From contig CAJOLF010000002.1 of the NCBI GenBank assembly GCA_905235295.1, positions 1-45,334 of the forward strand: a stretch of 45,334 nt of DNA, read 5' to 3'. Position numbers and translations under genes: made by a program. Below, piece after piece: positions 9,058 through 19,074 of the stretch. The notes below the pieces were generated by a model. It saw only the letters and a program-made list of their open reading frames with translations, ran no database searches and was not told the DNA's origin. This DNA comes from an uncultured Ruminococcus sp. (GTDB lineage Bacteria; Bacillota; Clostridia; Oscillospirales; Acutalibacteraceae). Position 1 is the first letter of the stretch. Each line of letters begins with the position of its first letter.

Positions 9058-11817
9058 TTATTCGATATCTTCGTCGGGAATATCAAGCGAGGGAGGATCG
9101 GGAATTAGCTTCTTTTTGAATACGTAGGTCAAAACGCACGCCGCCGCGAAAATCAGCACGCATACAAGCGACAAACACAATCCCGGCCAAAAGCCCTTGG
9201 GGTAATAGTAAAGGCTGATTGTGTGCGTACCCTGAGTAATCGGGAACGCAAGAACCGCGTTGCCTACGGGAGTAACCTCAACCCTTTCGCCGTCAACCTT
9301 CGCAACCCAGCCTTCCTCGTACGGAACCGAGGTGTAGAAAAGTCCGTCCTTAGCGACGTCGATTTGTCCGTCCATAGAGCTTGCTGTGAGGTTTGTCGTT
9401 TCCATCACGCTTTGGCTGAGCTTTGCGTAGCCCTCTTCAAAAACGTCCTTGTTGAACAGGTCAACGTACACCTTCGCGGTGCCGCTGCTGCCGGCTTTAA
9501 GCTCGGCATAAACCGAAATTTTATCGCCCTTGTTAAAGTAACCGATCGGCGCGACGTACGGACGCGCCATTCCGTATTTCTTGGTCTGCTCCGTATCGTT
9601 CTGCAAAACGGTGACGTCCTCGCCGTCCTTTATGTCGGCGTACATCATATACAGTCCGTCCTCGGGAGCGGTGTAGTTCCACTTAACATGCGGAGTGTAG
9701 GAGGACTGCGAGCAGTTAAAGGAATATGTGCCGTAGTCGGTTTTGTTCACGGTGAATATGCTTGAATCGGAATGTCCCTGTGAAGTCACCTCAAGCCTTG
9801 TGTTGAGTTCCTTGTCTATGCCTGTCGCGTAACGGAAAAACTCGTTTTGCTTTTCAAAGGGATTGAACTTTCCCTCGTCATCGCTCGCCGTCCAGTTAGC
9901 CAGCGATTTATCGGTGACAAAGCCCATGGGCAGGTAGTGTGTGTTTTCGAACAGCTTTTCGTTTTCGTAGGAGCAAACCTCAGCCATATCATAGGTGTTG
10001 CGGATATTTCCGTCGCGCGCAATCAGATATTTGAGGTTCATAAACAGGTTGTCAAACGGCGAACCCTCGGCGTAGGTGTAGCGGTTGCCGCTCTTCCAGC
10101 CCATCATTCCCATATTTTCATAGAATATGGTCATTTTTTCGTTCGCCATGGAGTTGAACATCGACAAACCGTGGTAGTGGTTCAGCGCGCCGTCGTTCAG
10201 CGTCTGGGTGGATGTCATCTCCGCGCGCCAAAGCTCGGGAGTGTTTTCCTCCTGCTCGTTCATATAATTAATCAAATATTCTGTTTTTTCTCCTCCGCGG
10301 GGGTAATCGTAGGTGGTCGTTACGGTTGTTACAAAAACGCCGCAGAACGCGCTAACTCCGCTTTGGGCGATAACCACAATCGTCAGCGCGATCGTCATCG
10401 CGTTTTTGGGAATCAGCCGTTTTGAGTATAGTATCACGACAATGCTTGTAAACGCGATTATGCAGCCAAAGGCGACAAGCGTCGGAGTTACCCAGTCAAG
10501 GCGTTCGGAGGTGAACATCTTTTCAACGCCCGGGTCGTCGATTTCCATTACCAGAACAAACACGCTGAGCAGCGTCGCGATAATCGCTCCGATTACGTTT
10601 GTTGAGCTGATGTATTTGTACGCCTTAAACGCCATAGCAATCATCACAAAGCTGATGAGGAAGCTAAAGCGGTAGGGAATCATATTTGTAAAGTGGAAGC
10701 CGTGCCAAATGTAGTCGAGCTGACGGATGATGCAGCTGAGGAACATAAAGAGAATAAGGCAAAGCGCGACTATCTTTTCTTTTGTTTTTATCTTCGGAGA
10801 GGTGAGGTACAAAAATCCGAAGAATACCGTTACCGCTCCGCAGGCAATATTCGGAATCGCGTCGGCTGCCTTGATTGCCGGGCTTGTAAAGTTCGCGATG
10901 TTGCCCGTTATGCTCTTGAGCGCCTTGAGCACGCCGAGCAGGTCGTTGCTTCCGCCGATGTTAATTGCAAAGGTCGACGGAAATGTGCTCGCCGAAGCGT
11001 GGGTGTTTTGCAGAGCGAAAAACGCGGGAAGCAAAAAGAACAGCGTAATTCCTATCGCCAGCAGCGAAAATAATCCTGTTTTAATCAGGTTTGTTAAAAA
11101 GTTTTTGAAGCCGTGCCAGTAAACAATGCTGTAACAAACAAAAATCAAAAGCACAAAAATACATACGAAAAATCCGATGTAGTAATTTGACAGCATACAG
11201 AGCGCGAGAGAAATCGTAAACAGCCTGAATTTATTTTCGGTCAGAAGCTTTACGATACCCAGCGCGACGAGCGGAAAAATGCACACGGTGTCAAGCCAGA
11301 TTGTGTTCCAGTAATAGCCCATAAAGAACGCGCAGAACGAAAAGCAGCAGCCGAACATCACGAGCGACAAATCGTTTTTCTTATACACGCTCCTCAAAAA
11401 CAGAGCCGTAAACGAACCCGCAAGTCCTATCTTTATGCAGACAGAGAACATCAAAAATTCTCTGAGCCATTCGGCGGGAATAAACACCGACAAAAAGTTC
11501 AGGGGGCTTGCAAGGTAATAGGACATCAGCGAAAAGTAATTTACGCCTCCGCCGACAGACCACGTCCAAAACAGCGACTCTCCGTTTTGGAGCTTGTACT
11601 GCAAATCCGCCAAAAACGGAAAATACTGGTGCCAGTTATCGGTTACAAGAATCTGCTTGTCGCCGAACGGCGAAACTTTCATTATGGCATAAGCCGTAAC
11701 CATCAGTACAAACGGAACCAAAAACGCCAGCCAGACGTAGATATTGCGCGAAGCGAAAGCCCGGAACTTTTTGCCGAACGCGCTTTGCGTTTTAGTTTTT
11801 GTTGCGTCGGACATCAA
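9058..11817 (-). CDS. YfhO family membrane protein
   Basis: ~900 aa polytopic protein with YfhO features (LVTDNWHQYFPFLADLQYKLQNGESLFWTWSVGGGVNYFSLMSYYLASPLN; C-terminal LYYYPKGFWPGLCLSL). Confidence 0.9.
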   Translation of the reverse strand: MMSDATKTKTQSAFGKKFRAFASRNIYVWLAFLVPFVLMVTAYAIMKVSPFGDKQILVTDNWHQYFPFLADLQYKLQNGESLFWTWSVGGGVNYFSLMSYYLASPLNFLSVFIPAEWLREFLMFSVCIKIGLAGSFTALFLRSVYKKNDLSLVMFGCCFSFCAFFMGYYWNTIWLDTVCIFPLVALGIVKLLTENKFRLFTISLALCMLSNYYIGFFVCIFVLLIFVCYSIVYWHGFKNFLTNLIKTGLFSLLAIGITLFFLLPAFFALQNTHASASTFPSTFAINIGGSNDLLGVLKALKSITGNIANFTSPAIKAADAIPNIACGAVTVFFGFLYLTSPKIKTKEKIVALCLILFMFLSCIIRQLDYIWHGFHFTNMIPYRFSFLISFVMIAMAFKAYKYISSTNVIGAIIATLLSVFVLVMEIDDPGVEKMFTSERLDWVTPTLVAFGCIIAFTSIVVILYSKRLIPKNAMTIALTIVVIAQSGVSAFCGVFVTTVTTTYDYPRGGEKTEYLINYMNEQEENTPELWRAEMTSTQTLNDGALNHYHGLSMFNSMANEKMTIFYENMGMMGWKSGNRYTYAEGSPFDNLFMNLKYLIARDGNIRNTYDMAEVCSYENEKLFENTHYLPMGFVTDKSLANWTASDDEGKFNPFEKQNEFFRYATGIDKELNTRLEVTSQGHSDSSIFTVNKTDYGTYSFNCSQSSYTPHVKWNYTAPEDGLYMMYADIKDGEDVTVLQNDTEQTKKYGMARPYVAPIGYFNKGDKISVYAELKAGSSGTAKVYVDLFNKDVFEEGYAKLSQSVMETTNLTASSMDGQIDVAKDGLFYTSVPYEEGWVAKVDGERVEVTPVGNAVLAFPITQGTHTISLYYYPKGFWPGLCLSLVCVLIFAAACVLTYVFKKKLIPDPPSLDIPDEDIE

Positions 11818-12055
11818 AATTTACCTCCGATATTTAATAAATATTCTGACAAAACTGTCTTATCTTTTTTATTTTACCACGTTTTTTTGTTTTGGTAAAT
11901 ATAATTTTAGAAAAGTTTATAAAATAATTTAAAACAAATGGACTTTTAGGCATAACTTTGTTATAATGAAAGAAAGTTTGACATTTATACTAATATCTTA
12001 TTAAAGCGTTTTATCCGAAATTAGTATTAATCATCCGACCAAGGAGAATAAAATT

Positions 12056-13024
12056 ATGAAAACCGTAGATTTGGTTGTACCCTGCTACAACGAGGAAGAG
12101 GGACTCGAGCACTTTGTGCTTGAAACCAACAAGGTTATTGACACGCTTCCCGACTACAGCTTCAGGTACATTCTTGTAAACGACGGCAGCCGCGACAAAA
12201 CCTATTTGGTAATAAAGGCGCTCGCCAAGCGTTTTTCAAATATAAAATATATTTCTTTCTCCCGCAACTTCGGCAAGGAAGCGGCAATGTACGCGGGACT
12301 TCAGCACACAACAGCCGACTATGTTGTCGTTATGGACGCGGATTTGCAGCATCCGCCCGCGGTTTTTCCGCAAATGCTGGAGGCTATGGAGCAGGGCTAT
12401 GACTGCTGCGCCACAAAGCGGGATGAGCGTGAGGGCGAAGGCTTTTTCAGGGGCTTTTTCTCCAAGCTTTTCTTCAAGCTTTCCAACAAGCTGACCGACG
12501 TAAAAAACCCCTACGGCGCTATGGATTACCGAATGATGACGCGCCAGATGGTAAACTCGATTCTTGAGCTCAGCGAGGTTCAGCGTTTTTCAAAGGGTAT
12601 TTTCTCGTGGGTAGGCTTTAATACCAAGTGGATTTCCTTTAAGACGGTTGACAGACAGCTCGGGACTACGACGTGGAAATTTTCTTCGCTCTTTAAGTAC
12701 GCGATTGACGGAATCACCTGCTTTTCGGTTGCTCCGCTCAGATTTACCGCAGTTATGGGAGCGATAATCTTCATAATCTCGCTGATATACATTATCATAA
12801 CGCTTATTCAGACGCTGTTCTTCGGAATCACCACCCCGGGATATGTCACAACCCTGTGCGCGGTGCTGTTCCTCGGCGGAATTACGGAAATGTCAATCGG
12901 TATCCTCGGCGAGTATATCGGCAGAATTTATATGGAAACAAAGGACAGACCGATTTATATTACCAAGTTCTCTAACTTTGAGGACGAGAATAACGAGGAG
13001 GCTGACGAAGAAATATATGAGTAA
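12056..13024 (+). CDS. Glycosyltransferase family 2, DPM1/GtrB/CsbB type with two C-terminal TM helices
   Basis: VVPCYNEEEGL, ILVNDGSRDKT, ISFSRNFGKEAAMYAGL, MDADLQHPP motifs and C-terminal TM pair. Confidence 0.94.
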   Translation: MKTVDLVVPCYNEEEGLEHFVLETNKVIDTLPDYSFRYILVNDGSRDKTYLVIKALAKRFSNIKYISFSRNFGKEAAMYAGLQHTTADYVVVMDADLQHPPAVFPQMLEAMEQGYDCCATKRDEREGEGFFRGFFSKLFFKLSNKLTDVKNPYGAMDYRMMTRQMVNSILELSEVQRFSKGIFSWVGFNTKWISFKTVDRQLGTTTWKFSSLFKYAIDGITCFSVAPLRFTAVMGAIIFIISLIYIIITLIQTLFFGITTPGYVTTLCAVLFLGGITEMSIGILGEYIGRIYMETKDRPIYITKFSNFEDENNEEADEEIYE

Positions 13025-13538
13025 CAAGGAAAGCGGCAAGGTCGCAGGATTTATCAAAAACTTTTTTGACATCAAGTTTTGGAAGTTTATTTTGGTCGGC
13101 ATAATCAACACCATTATCGGTATGGGGCTGCAGTTTGTTTTTTACAACGTTTTCGGCTGGGACAAGTTCGCGTGGGGCACAATCCTCGCGACGTTCCTCG
13201 GCAACTTTATCGGCAGCGTTGTAAGCTACTTCCTCAACAAGTACTTTACATTTAAGAACACTGAAAAGGGCTGGAAGCCCGTGCTGCGCTTCGCGCTTAA
13301 CATCGCGGTTTGCTACGTAATCGCCTATGTTGTTGTGTCGCCGATTGTCAACCTTATATGCACCTCAAACCACCTGAGCGTTTTCGGCTGGAGCGAGGAA
13401 AAATCCGCCGGCAACATCTCAATGGCGGTCGGCGCGTGCGCGTTTGTCGCGTGCAACTACATCGGTCAGCGCTTTTTCGCTTTCAGAGAGAAGAAAACAA
13501 ACACTGCCGAAAATACAGAAAACGATATAACCGAATAA
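13017..13538 (+). CDS. GtrA family protein
   Basis: FWKFILVGIINTIIGMGLQFVFYN...NFIGSVVSYFLNKYFTFKN, four TM helices; ATG at 13017 overlaps the GT2 stop (longer track ORF start not used). Confidence 0.9.
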   Translation: MSNKESGKVAGFIKNFFDIKFWKFILVGIINTIIGMGLQFVFYNVFGWDKFAWGTILATFLGNFIGSVVSYFLNKYFTFKNTEKGWKPVLRFALNIAVCYVIAYVVVSPIVNLICTSNHLSVFGWSEEKSAGNISMAVGACAFVACNYIGQRFFAFREKKTNTAENTENDITE

Positions 13539-13540
13539 CA

Positions 13541-13575
13541 AAAACCGCGGAGCTTCATCAACTCTGCGGTTTTAC
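13541..13575 (+). terminator. Rho-independent terminator after gtrA-like gene
   Basis: AAAACCGCGGAG...CTCTGCGGTTTT stem-loop. Confidence 0.75.
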
Positions 13576-13647
13576 TTTTCTATACAGACGCCTCAGTCTG
13601 CCGGTAATGGCGGTCGAGGCGTTTTGTGTACATTTTGCGATTTTTGT

Positions 13648-14103
13648 TTATCTGTAATACCTGATATTATTAAAAACGCCGTTAATATTTACTCCTAAAG
13701 CTGTCATTACAATAGCCGCGATAACAGCTATAATAATGCCAATCAGCACCAGCAAAAGCTGAGCACGCGCCCAGGTTTTCAGCGAGCGCTTGTTTGTTCC
13801 GCCGAACGCCCACACAAACAGCATTACGACATTCACTATCGGTATGCACATAAGCAACCATCTGCCTATCCAACCCATGGTTGAAACGTGCTCGTCGCTG
13901 TTATAACCCGTATCGCTTACATAAACCGTGTTTTGCGGCTGCTGATATCCGCCGTACTGCTGTGCGTTATACTGACGGCTGCCGCCCCGAGAAGGATTCG
14001 GTGAATAATTGGCGTTGTACCTAACCTGTGGATTTCTTGTTCCGCACGAAGGACAGTAGTCCTTGTAGTCAGGATATTCATCTCCGCAATTTCTGCAAAT
14101 CAT
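13648..14103 (-). CDS. Zinc-ribbon membrane protein of unknown function
   Basis: N-terminal CRNCGDEYPDYKDYCPSCGTRNP zinc ribbon, low-complexity linker, two TM helices. Confidence 0.75.
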   Translation of the reverse strand: MICRNCGDEYPDYKDYCPSCGTRNPQVRYNANYSPNPSRGGSRQYNAQQYGGYQQPQNTVYVSDTGYNSDEHVSTMGWIGRWLLMCIPIVNVVMLFVWAFGGTNKRSLKTWARAQLLLVLIGIIIAVIAAIVMTALGVNINGVFNNIRYYR

Positions 14104-14115
14104 AAGCTTTTCTCC

Positions 14116-15396
14116 TTATTTGATAATCTCCTTACCGCCCATATAAGGTCTGAGGGCAACGGGAATATTTATTGAGCCGTCGGCGTTAAGGTTGTTCTCG
14201 AGGAACGCGATTAACATTCTCGGCGGTGCGACTACGGTGTTGTTAAGGGTGTGCGCAAAATATTTCTTTCCGCCCTCGCCCGAAACTCTGATTTTCAGCC
14301 TGCGAGCCTGGGCGTCGCCGAGGTTCGAGCACGAGCCGACCTCAAAATACTTCTTCTGACGCGGAGACCACGCCTCTACGTCAAGCGAGCGAACCTTCAA
14401 ATCCGCGAGGTCGCCCGAGCAGCATTCAAGCGTGCGGACGGGAATATCGAGCGAGCGGAACAAATCGACTGTGTTCTGCCAAAGCTTGTCAAACCACATT
14501 TTGCTGTCCTCGGGCTTGCAGACGACAATCATCTCCTGCTTTTCAAACTGGTGAATACGGTAAACTCCGCGCTCCTCGATTCCGTGAGCGCCTTTTTCTT
14601 TTCTGAAACAGGGCGAATAGCTTGTGAGCGTGTAGGGCAGGTTTTCTTCCTTGTTGATTGTGTCAATAAATTTGCCAATCATCGAGTGTTCGCTGGTGCC
14701 GATCAGGTACAGGTCCTCTCCCTCGATTTTGTACATCATCGAATCCATCTCGGCAAAGCTCATAACGCCGGTTACAACGTTGCTGCGAATCATAAACGGA
14801 GGAACGCAGTAGGTGAAGCCGCGGTCAATCATAAAGTCACGCGCGTAAGAAATCACCGCGCTGTGGAGCCTTGCGATGTCGCCCATAAGGTAATAGAATC
14901 CGTTGCCCGCAACTTTTCTGGCAGAATCAAGGTCAATGCCGTTAAGCTTTTCCATAATCTCTGTATGGTAGGGAATCTCAAAATCGGGCACAACGGGCTC
15001 GCCGAAGCGCTCAATCTCAACATTCTGGGTGTCGTCTTTGCCAATCGGCACAGCCGGGTCGATAATCTGGGGAATCTGCATCATAATCTCGGTAACCTTC
15101 GCGCTGTACTCAGCCTCCTGAGCCTCAAGCTCCTCAAGCTGCTTTGCCTGCTTGGTGACCTCCTCCTTGAGCGCCATTCCCTCTTCGCGTTTGCCCTGCG
15201 CCATCAGCGCTCCGATTTGCTTTGAAATTTTATTTCGGTTTGAGCGCAATTCATCCGCCTGCTGCTTTGCTGCGCGGCTTTTCGCGTCAAGCTCGATTAC
15301 CTCGTCAACAAGCTCAAGCTTGTTGTCCTGGAACTTCTTTTTTATATTTTCCTTTACCGCGTCGGGGTTTTCTCTTAAAAATTTAATGTCAATCAT
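14116..15396 (-). CDS. serS: Seryl-tRNA synthetase
   Basis: MIDIKFLRENPDAVKENIKKK N-terminus; class II motifs (PCFRKEKGAHGIEERGVYRIHQFEKQEM...SCSNLGDAQARRLKIR). Confidence 0.97.
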   Translation of the reverse strand: MIDIKFLRENPDAVKENIKKKFQDNKLELVDEVIELDAKSRAAKQQADELRSNRNKISKQIGALMAQGKREEGMALKEEVTKQAKQLEELEAQEAEYSAKVTEIMMQIPQIIDPAVPIGKDDTQNVEIERFGEPVVPDFEIPYHTEIMEKLNGIDLDSARKVAGNGFYYLMGDIARLHSAVISYARDFMIDRGFTYCVPPFMIRSNVVTGVMSFAEMDSMMYKIEGEDLYLIGTSEHSMIGKFIDTINKEENLPYTLTSYSPCFRKEKGAHGIEERGVYRIHQFEKQEMIVVCKPEDSKMWFDKLWQNTVDLFRSLDIPVRTLECCSGDLADLKVRSLDVEAWSPRQKKYFEVGSCSNLGDAQARRLKIRVSGEGGKKYFAHTLNNTVVAPPRMLIAFLENNLNADGSINIPVALRPYMGGKEIIK

Positions 15397-15408
15397 TTTC
15401 CTTCTCCT

Positions 15409-16257
15409 TTATTTCAACTTGTTTGAAAGCTCGGTCAGTTCCTCGTCAGAGTAAAACTCAATTTGGAGGACTCCGCCCTGCTTGCCCTTATTTTTTGTTA
15501 CGCTTATTTTTCTGCCGAGGCTCTCGCTGAGCGCAAGCTCAACCATACTGTAAAACGACGGCTTCGGCTGAGGTTTTTCTTTTGTCGGCGGCTTTGAGGA
15601 TTTTTTACACAGCTTTTCAGTCTGCCTTACCGACAAATCCTTTGAAACTATCAGCTCGGCAAGCTCCGTCATTTCCTCTTCGCTTTCGAGTGTAAGCAAG
15701 GCTCTTGCGTGCCCCGCGGAGATTTTGCCCTCCCTGAGATACTCCGTTACGCTTTCGGGCAGCTTGAGAAGCCGCAACGCGTTGGCAACCGCCGGACGGG
15801 ATTTCCCGACCGAGCGCGCCACCTCATCCTGGGTGAGCCCGTGTTCGGTTATGAGCGTGTTGTAGCCCTGAGCCTCCTCAAGCGCGCTGAGATCCTCGCG
15901 CTGCAAATTTTCAATCAGCGCAAGCTCCATTGTGCTCGTTTCGTCAAGCTCGCGGATAATTACGGGAACCTCCGTTAATCCCGCCATACGGCAGGCGCGG
16001 TATCTTCTCTCTCCCGCTACAATCTCATACCCGCCGAGCGGCAGAGGACGAACAAGAAGCGGCTGCAAAAGTCCGTGCTGAGAAATGCTTTCCGCAAGCT
16101 CGGAAAGCGCCTTTTCGTCAAAATCCTTTCTGGGCTGCGAACGGTTAGGCTCTATCTCGGAAATATTGAGAGTAACGCTCCCGCTTTTGTCCTCGTTATC
16201 GTTTTCTATAAAAATGGCGTTAAGACCCTTTCCGAGTCCGCCGAGTTTTTTTGCCAT
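15409..16257 (-). CDS. parB: Chromosome partitioning protein ParB (Spo0J)
   Basis: [72 protein letters not shown]. Confidence 0.96.
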   Translation of the reverse strand: MAKKLGGLGKGLNAIFIENDNEDKSGSVTLNISEIEPNRSQPRKDFDEKALSELAESISQHGLLQPLLVRPLPLGGYEIVAGERRYRACRMAGLTEVPVIIRELDETSTMELALIENLQREDLSALEEAQGYNTLITEHGLTQDEVARSVGKSRPAVANALRLLKLPESVTEYLREGKISAGHARALLTLESEEEMTELAELIVSKDLSVRQTEKLCKKSSKPPTKEKPQPKPSFYSMVELALSESLGRKISVTKNKGKQGGVLQIEFYSDEELTELSNKLK

Positions 16258-17033
16258 CAGCGTTTCTCCTTTGCAATAACTTCTTTCGCGAGCTCGGTGT
16301 AGGCGATGCTGCCCTTGCAGTTTTTGTCGTAATAAATCACGGGCATTCCAAAGCTCGGAGCCTCCGAAAGGCGGACGCCCCTGGAGATTACCGTGCCGAA
16401 CACCTTGCCCGGGAAGAATTTTTTGACCTCTTCCACCACCTGCTGAGTTAGGTTCAGCCTGCCGTCGTACATTGTGAGCAGCACGCCTTCAAGCTCGATT
16501 GAGCTGTTGTACTGCCTTTTTATGCGGCGAACGGTGCTCATAAGCTGCGACAAGCCCTCAAGCGCGTAGTATTCGCACTGAATCGGAACAATGAATGAAT
16601 CCGCAAGCGTAAGCGCGTTAGCAGTAATCAGCCCCAGCGACGGCGGACAGTCGATAATTATGTAGTCATAGTACTGCTTTATCGGCAGAATTGAGTTTTT
16701 CAGCAAGGATTCGCGGCGCTGCTTTTCCGCAATTTCAAGCTCTGCCGCGGCGAGATCGATGCTCGACGGCAAAATATGAAGATTTTGGTATGGAGTGGTC
16801 AGAACGCACTCCTCCGCCTTTGCGCCGTCAACAAGGATGTTGTAGGTGCTGAGCTTTACCTTGCTTTTGTCAATCGCCACTCCGCTTGTGGCGTTGCCCT
16901 GGGGGTCGGCGTCAACAAGCAGAACCTTTTTGCCGAGCGCGCCGAGACAGGCGGAAAGATTAACGGCGGTAGTAGTTTTTCCCACTCCGCCCTTTTGGTT
17001 TGATATTGCGATAATTTTAGCCACAGATTTCAA
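16257..17033 (-). CDS. parA: Chromosome partitioning ATPase ParA (Soj)
   Basis: [20 protein letters not shown] Walker [31 protein letters not shown]. Confidence 0.96.
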   Translation of the reverse strand: MKSVAKIIAISNQKGGVGKTTTAVNLSACLGALGKKVLLVDADPQGNATSGVAIDKSKVKLSTYNILVDGAKAEECVLTTPYQNLHILPSSIDLAAAELEIAEKQRRESLLKNSILPIKQYYDYIIIDCPPSLGLITANALTLADSFIVPIQCEYYALEGLSQLMSTVRRIKRQYNSSIELEGVLLTMYDGRLNLTQQVVEEVKKFFPGKVFGTVISRGVRLSEAPSFGMPVIYYDKNCKGSIAYTELAKEVIAKEKR

Positions 17034-17180
17034 ATCCTTATTTTTATTGTTTTATTTATACTATTTTCAATTAAAATGCTTTAACACAACAAAAGTTAAA
17101 GGATTTTATTTGATAATAGTATTAGTATATCATATTCGGAAAGAATTTTGAAGAGGATTTTAAAAATTTTATTATTTTTG

Positions 17181-17196
17181 TGTTTCACGTGAAACA
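17181..17196. promoter_or_regulatory. parS site
   Basis: Perfect 16-bp TGTTTCACGTGAAACA. Confidence 0.95.
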
Positions 17197-17235
17197 TTAT
17201 GACGAAATCGCGACGAAAATTAACCCCAAAACGCA

Positions 17236-17265
17236 AAAAGACGTACACTTTTGTGTACGCCTTTT
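17236..17265. terminator. Bidirectional-looking terminator hairpin between noc-like and parA
   Basis: AAAAAGACGTACAC-TTTT-GTGTACGCCTTTT. Confidence 0.6.
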
Positions 17266-17384
17266 CGCAAGGGGTTAGATAAGGAAATGGGTATGAGTGG
17301 ATTGGACTTAAACGTCCAAGTGGAAAGTAAGTTATTTTTAGTAACATTTTGCTCTGACAACGGATTCGGAGCAAACAATATTAC

Positions 17385-18233
17385 TCAAGCAGATTTGTCT
17401 GCTTTTTGAACCTGCGACTTGGGAATACGGATTGTGTATTCAATAAAATTTTCTGTGTCTGTTTTAACGGATTCTGCGTCTATTCCCGACAGCCGCATTG
17501 TATCGATTGCTTTGTTAATGGAGTTCAGAAAAATTCTTAGGTCTTTTATCACCGCTTTGCTTCTTCCCCTGGGCTTTTCGGCTTTGGAGGTAGTGTGTGT
17601 ATATATGCCGACAAGTTCCTCGCTCTGAGAAACATTAAGGTTTTCCGATATAATTTTCGACAAAGCCTCCCGCCTTTGCTCCTCGTTATCAATCTTCAGG
17701 AGCGCCCGCGCGTGCCTTTCTGAAAGTCCCGCGCTTTCAATCCACTCCTGCTCCTCGTTGCTCAGCTTCAAAAGCCGTAGCTTATTCGCGATTGTGGATT
17801 GAGTTTTTCCGAGCTTGGCGGCTGCCTGCTCCTGAGTAAGGCCGTAGCGCCTGATTAGTCTTGAAATCCCGCGAGCCTCCTCGAAAATTCCGAGGTCGGC
17901 TCGCTGAAGATTTTCAAGAAGAGCATATACGGCAGATTCTTTGTCCGAGCATTTTACGATAATGCACGGAACCCTTTTCATCCCCGCCAGAATTGCCGCG
18001 CGCAGCCGTCTTTCTCCGGCGATTAGCTCAAACTCCGTTGAGCTTGCCTTTCTGACGGTCAGCGGCTGCAAAATTCCGTTTTCAGCTATTGAACGCGACA
18101 GAGCCGACAGCTCGTCCTCGTTAAACTGCTTGCGGGGTTGGGCTTTGTTCGGTCGAATTTTTATTATGGGTATATCTGAAATTATGTTTTCACTTTTCAC
18201 CAATAAATTCAACCGCATCACCCTTGTCAGCAT
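17385..18233 (-). CDS. noc: ParB-family protein at the noc position (Noc-like)
   Basis: ParB N-domain (KIRPNKAQPRKQFNE, AGERRLRAAILAGM, LLENLQRADLGIFEEARG) and HTH GKTQSTIANKLRLLKL typical of Noc; lies between rsmG and parA as in B. subtilis. Exact start uncertain. Confidence 0.72.
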   Translation of the reverse strand: MLTRVMRLNLLVKSENIISDIPIIKIRPNKAQPRKQFNEDELSALSRSIAENGILQPLTVRKASSTEFELIAGERRLRAAILAGMKRVPCIIVKCSDKESAVYALLENLQRADLGIFEEARGISRLIRRYGLTQEQAAAKLGKTQSTIANKLRLLKLSNEEQEWIESAGLSERHARALLKIDNEEQRREALSKIISENLNVSQSEELVGIYTHTTSKAEKPRGRSKAVIKDLRIFLNSINKAIDTMRLSGIDAESVKTDTENFIEYTIRIPKSQVQKADKSA

Positions 18234-18357
18234 CAGGGGTTGTCCCTGTGCTATTATAATATCACATCAGGTGTGCGGTTTCTGTCGCTTTTGGTGTTAA
18301 ATTTTTAGAATGTTTTGGTTTTTTCAGCGGTAAACGGCTGATTTTTGTCGAATAATT

Positions 18358-19068
18358 CTAAAGCGGATTTGATTTTATTTTTCCGTTCGGTCTTGGGTAC
18401 TTATCCGGTGTGGGCTGATTCTTTTCTATCTCAATCAAGGTTCTGGCTCCGCAGCCTTGCGGAAGCTCAAACTTAAAAATGTTCTTTTTTTTGCCGCCGA
18501 GTACGGAAATTGCCCTTGACGCTTCTGCAAGCTCGTCCCCGGCTTCTCCCTTGAACGCAATGAAGTTTCCCGAAAGGCGAACGTAAGGCAGGCAGTATTC
18601 GCAAAGAACGTTCAGCCTTGCGACCGCCCTTGATACCGCGAAATCAAAGCACTCTCTGAAATCAATGCTCTGACCTCCCTCCTCTGCCCTCTTGTGAACA
18701 AGCTCGGCTTCAATTCCGAGCTCACCGAGCACAGCGTCAAGAAAATTAAGCCTTTTATTAAGGCTGTCAAGCAGGGTAAGCCTGATGTCTGGTCTGGCGA
18801 TTTTGAGTACAAGCCCGGGAAATCCCGCGCCTGTTCCAACGTCAATCACGCTCGCGCCGACGGGAATGTCAACAAAGCTTAAAACCGAGAGACTGTCCGC
18901 GAAGTGCTTGATTGCGACCTCGTTCGGCTCGGTGATTGCGGTGAGGTTCATTTTCTCGTTCCAGCTCACCAAAAGTCCGTAGTATTTTTCAAGCTGAGCA
19001 AGCTGTTCGCCGGATAATTCTATTTTAAATTCCTTAACTGCGGAACGAATACAATCCTTAATATCCAT
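18358..19068 (-). CDS. rsmG: 16S rRNA (guanine527-N7)-methyltransferase
   Basis: GidB motifs (NEKMNLTAI, HFADSLS, DVGTGAGFPGLVLKI, DSLNKRLNFL); downstream of mnmG. Confidence 0.95.
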   Translation of the reverse strand: MDIKDCIRSAVKEFKIELSGEQLAQLEKYYGLLVSWNEKMNLTAITEPNEVAIKHFADSLSVLSFVDIPVGASVIDVGTGAGFPGLVLKIARPDIRLTLLDSLNKRLNFLDAVLGELGIEAELVHKRAEEGGQSIDFRECFDFAVSRAVARLNVLCEYCLPYVRLSGNFIAFKGEAGDELAEASRAISVLGGKKKNIFKFELPQGCGARTLIEIEKNQPTPDKYPRPNGKIKSNPL

Positions 19069-19074
19069 ATTAAT

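Noticed and set aside
18812-18827. GCCCGGGAAAT resembling half of a Noc binding site (ATTTCCCGGGAAAT)
   Set aside because: Left half mismatches and it lies within rsmG coding sequence; not a credible NBS.
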